NCBI GenBank assembly: GCA_001683825.1
Contig: LXTR01000008.1
Span: forward strand, 1-64,000
Direction of reading: 5' to 3'
From: Flavobacteriaceae bacterium CP2B
GTDB taxonomy: Bacteria; Bacteroidota; Bacteroidia; Flavobacteriales; Flavobacteriaceae
Length of the DNA: 64,000 bases
Made by a program: the position numbers and the translations under genes. This document shows, piece after piece, positions 62,971 through 64,000 of this stretch (its first letter is position 1; the number at the start of each line of letters is the position of its first letter). The notes under the pieces are model-generated. The model worked only from the letters and a program-made list of their open reading frames with translations, did no database searches and was not told the DNA's origin.

Positions 62971-64000
62971 TCAGGGTGTTGCTATCGGGTTAATCGAAAA
63001 AACCGGCAGGCCCCGGTAAAAGTCCAGGGTACTTTTATTGATTTCCCATCGGAGCCGCACCTGCAGGTTTTGGTTTTGTGCATTCGCGAATAGATTTTTT
63101 GCGGTAATGAGTTCCAGGGCGTTGATCAGCCCTTTTTCATACCGTTTCTGGGCGATGGTGAATGCCAGTTCCTGGGCTTTTACGGTTTGGGCGCTTTGTT
63201 CGTATTCCAGCCGGAGGGCCTCGTAATCCTGGACCAGGCTTTGTATGGTTTGATACAGTACCTGTTCCTGAAGGTCCAGGTTGTTCTGAGCGCGTAGCTG
63301 TTCTATTTTCTGTTGTTTCACCCTGGAGCGGCCAGACCAGCCGTTGCTAATGGGAATGCTAAGGTTCAGCCCGACAAACTGGAAGGTATTGTCCCTGAAC
63401 TGGTCGCTAAAGGGGATGGTATTGCCCAGGGTGTCCTGGGTGGTTTCGTAATACCCGGTCCCGTATCCCCCAAAAATGGAGAGGGAAGGATACAGGTCGC
63501 CCCTGGCGGCCGAAACGCTTTTTTTTGCGGCCTGTACCTGCAGTTCCCGGGCTTTGATAATGGGCAGGAAGCCCCTGGCCTGGCCGAAAATGGAATCGGG
63601 TTGGGAGGCGACATCCATGGCCATGTCCGGTTCCCTGATCATTCCGTGCTGTATCGTTATCGTTTCACGTTCATTCAGGTTCATTTCCTGCATCAACCGC
63701 AGCCGGGCGGCTTCCAGTTGGTTTTTGCTTTGGGTGAGGTTCAGCTTGTCGGTCAATAGCAGGGATTCCGCTTCATACAGGTCGGCCCCGGCTTTCAGGC
63801 CCAGCGCTATTTGTTTTTTGACGAGGTCGAAGTTGGCCTGGGACACCGCGAGCTGGTCGGCGGAATTGGCCACCAGCCCTTCATAGAACCGGATGTCGTA
63901 AAACGCCTGCATGACGCGAAAGGCCAAAAGGTACTTCTGTTGCAGGGTCTCCTCTTTGGTGGCTTTGTAGAGCAGGCTGGAGGCTTTTATGAGGTTTATT
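62971..64000 (-). CDS. TolC-family outer-membrane efflux protein (cut by the window edge)
   Basis: The frame is open through the right end of the window (… KEETLQQKYLLAFRVMQAFY), so the N-terminus and signal peptide are missing; 342 residues are visible. Typical OEP features: long amphipathic helices with repeated Ala/Gln/Glu (QLAVSQANFDLVKKQIALGL, KAGADLYEAESLLLTDKLNL), the strand GLNLSIPISNGWSGRSRVKQ and a second set of helices (QKRYEKGLINALELITAKNL). It forms the exit duct for the adaptor/permease system downstream. Confidence 0.9.
   Translation of the reverse strand, partial: INLIKASSLLYKATKEETLQQKYLLAFRVMQAFYDIRFYEGLVANSADQLAVSQANFDLVKKQIALGLKAGADLYEAESLLLTDKLNLTQSKNQLEAARLRLMQEMNLNERETITIQHGMIREPDMAMDVASQPDSIFGQARGFLPIIKARELQVQAAKKSVSAARGDLYPSLSIFGGYGTGYYETTQDTLGNTIPFSDQFRDNTFQFVGLNLSIPISNGWSGRSRVKQQKIEQLRAQNNLDLQEQVLYQTIQSLVQDYEALRLEYEQSAQTVKAQELAFTIAQKRYEKGLINALELITAKNLFANAQNQNLQVRLRWEINKSTLDFYRGLPVFSINPIATP

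Overview
The window looks like a chromosomal segment of a marine-type member of the Flavobacteriaceae (Bacteroidota) that is GC-rich for the family. The evidence is a SusC/SusD outer-membrane nutrient-uptake pair, a second CarboxypepD-reg TonB receptor, DUF6799 repeats, ASPIC/VCBS lipoproteins, unfused ~800-residue FtsX permeases ending in the 'NPVKSLRTE' tail, start codons mostly without a Shine-Dalgarno sequence, and several promoters of the TAnnTTTG type. Genera such as Robiginitalea or Muricauda would fit, but I cannot fix the genus. No tRNA, complete rRNA, insertion sequence or CRISPR array was found.

Layout. 1-400: a duplicated 84-nt structured element and a strong terminator. 0.4-10.2 kb: ordinary cell-envelope and housekeeping genes (outer-membrane protein, DUF6799 protein, MltF-like transglycosylase, SDR oxidoreductase, SLC13/TrkA-C permease, MFS transporter, two very small membrane proteins). 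10.3-15.8 kb: a fasciclin protein, then an error-prone DNA polymerase cassette (dinB plus a short dnaE) with tandem palindromic operators over its promoter and a decayed four-helix-bundle gene between the polymerases.

15.8-33.2 kb is the most interesting block. galK and a GntR-HTH/sugar-sensor regulator lie on the minus strand. Divergent from them runs a six-gene cluster: susC, susD, two paralogous giant VCBS/ASPIC lipoproteins, a PAP2/vanadium-haloperoxidase-like lipoprotein and a NagX/HGSNAT-like membrane protein. The last four are tightly linked, with two 4-nt stop/start overlaps. A 28-nt site (25/28 identical) sits directly downstream of a -7 box both in front of susC and, on the other strand, in the galK-gntR gap. 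It therefore ties the cluster and a tiny promoter-ORF-terminator unit, possibly also galK, to one regulator, most simply the adjacent GntR protein. The block ends next to what looks like a 3' fragment of RNase P RNA.

33.4-52.8 kb: small conserved proteins (DUF4202, DUF7009, a CHRD-like lipoprotein), a multidomain ThuA/sugar-dehydrogenase/PKD/cytochrome c lipoprotein, a membrane-bound AraC-type regulator, an S41 peptidase, a DUF6503 lipoprotein, an SbtA-type bicarbonate permease with a 108-residue companion and a divergent LysR regulator, a nucleoside hydrolase paired with a TonB receptor, a DUF2064 transferase, an AraC regulator next to an AhpD-like protein, a candidate structured RNA with alternative stems and a terminator, and exodeoxyribonuclease III with its own promoter.

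52.8-64.0 kb: a minus-strand operon for a MacAB/TolC-like export system: TolC (cut by the window end), HlyD/MacA-type adaptor, ATPase, three large FtsX/MacB permeases and a second ATPase.
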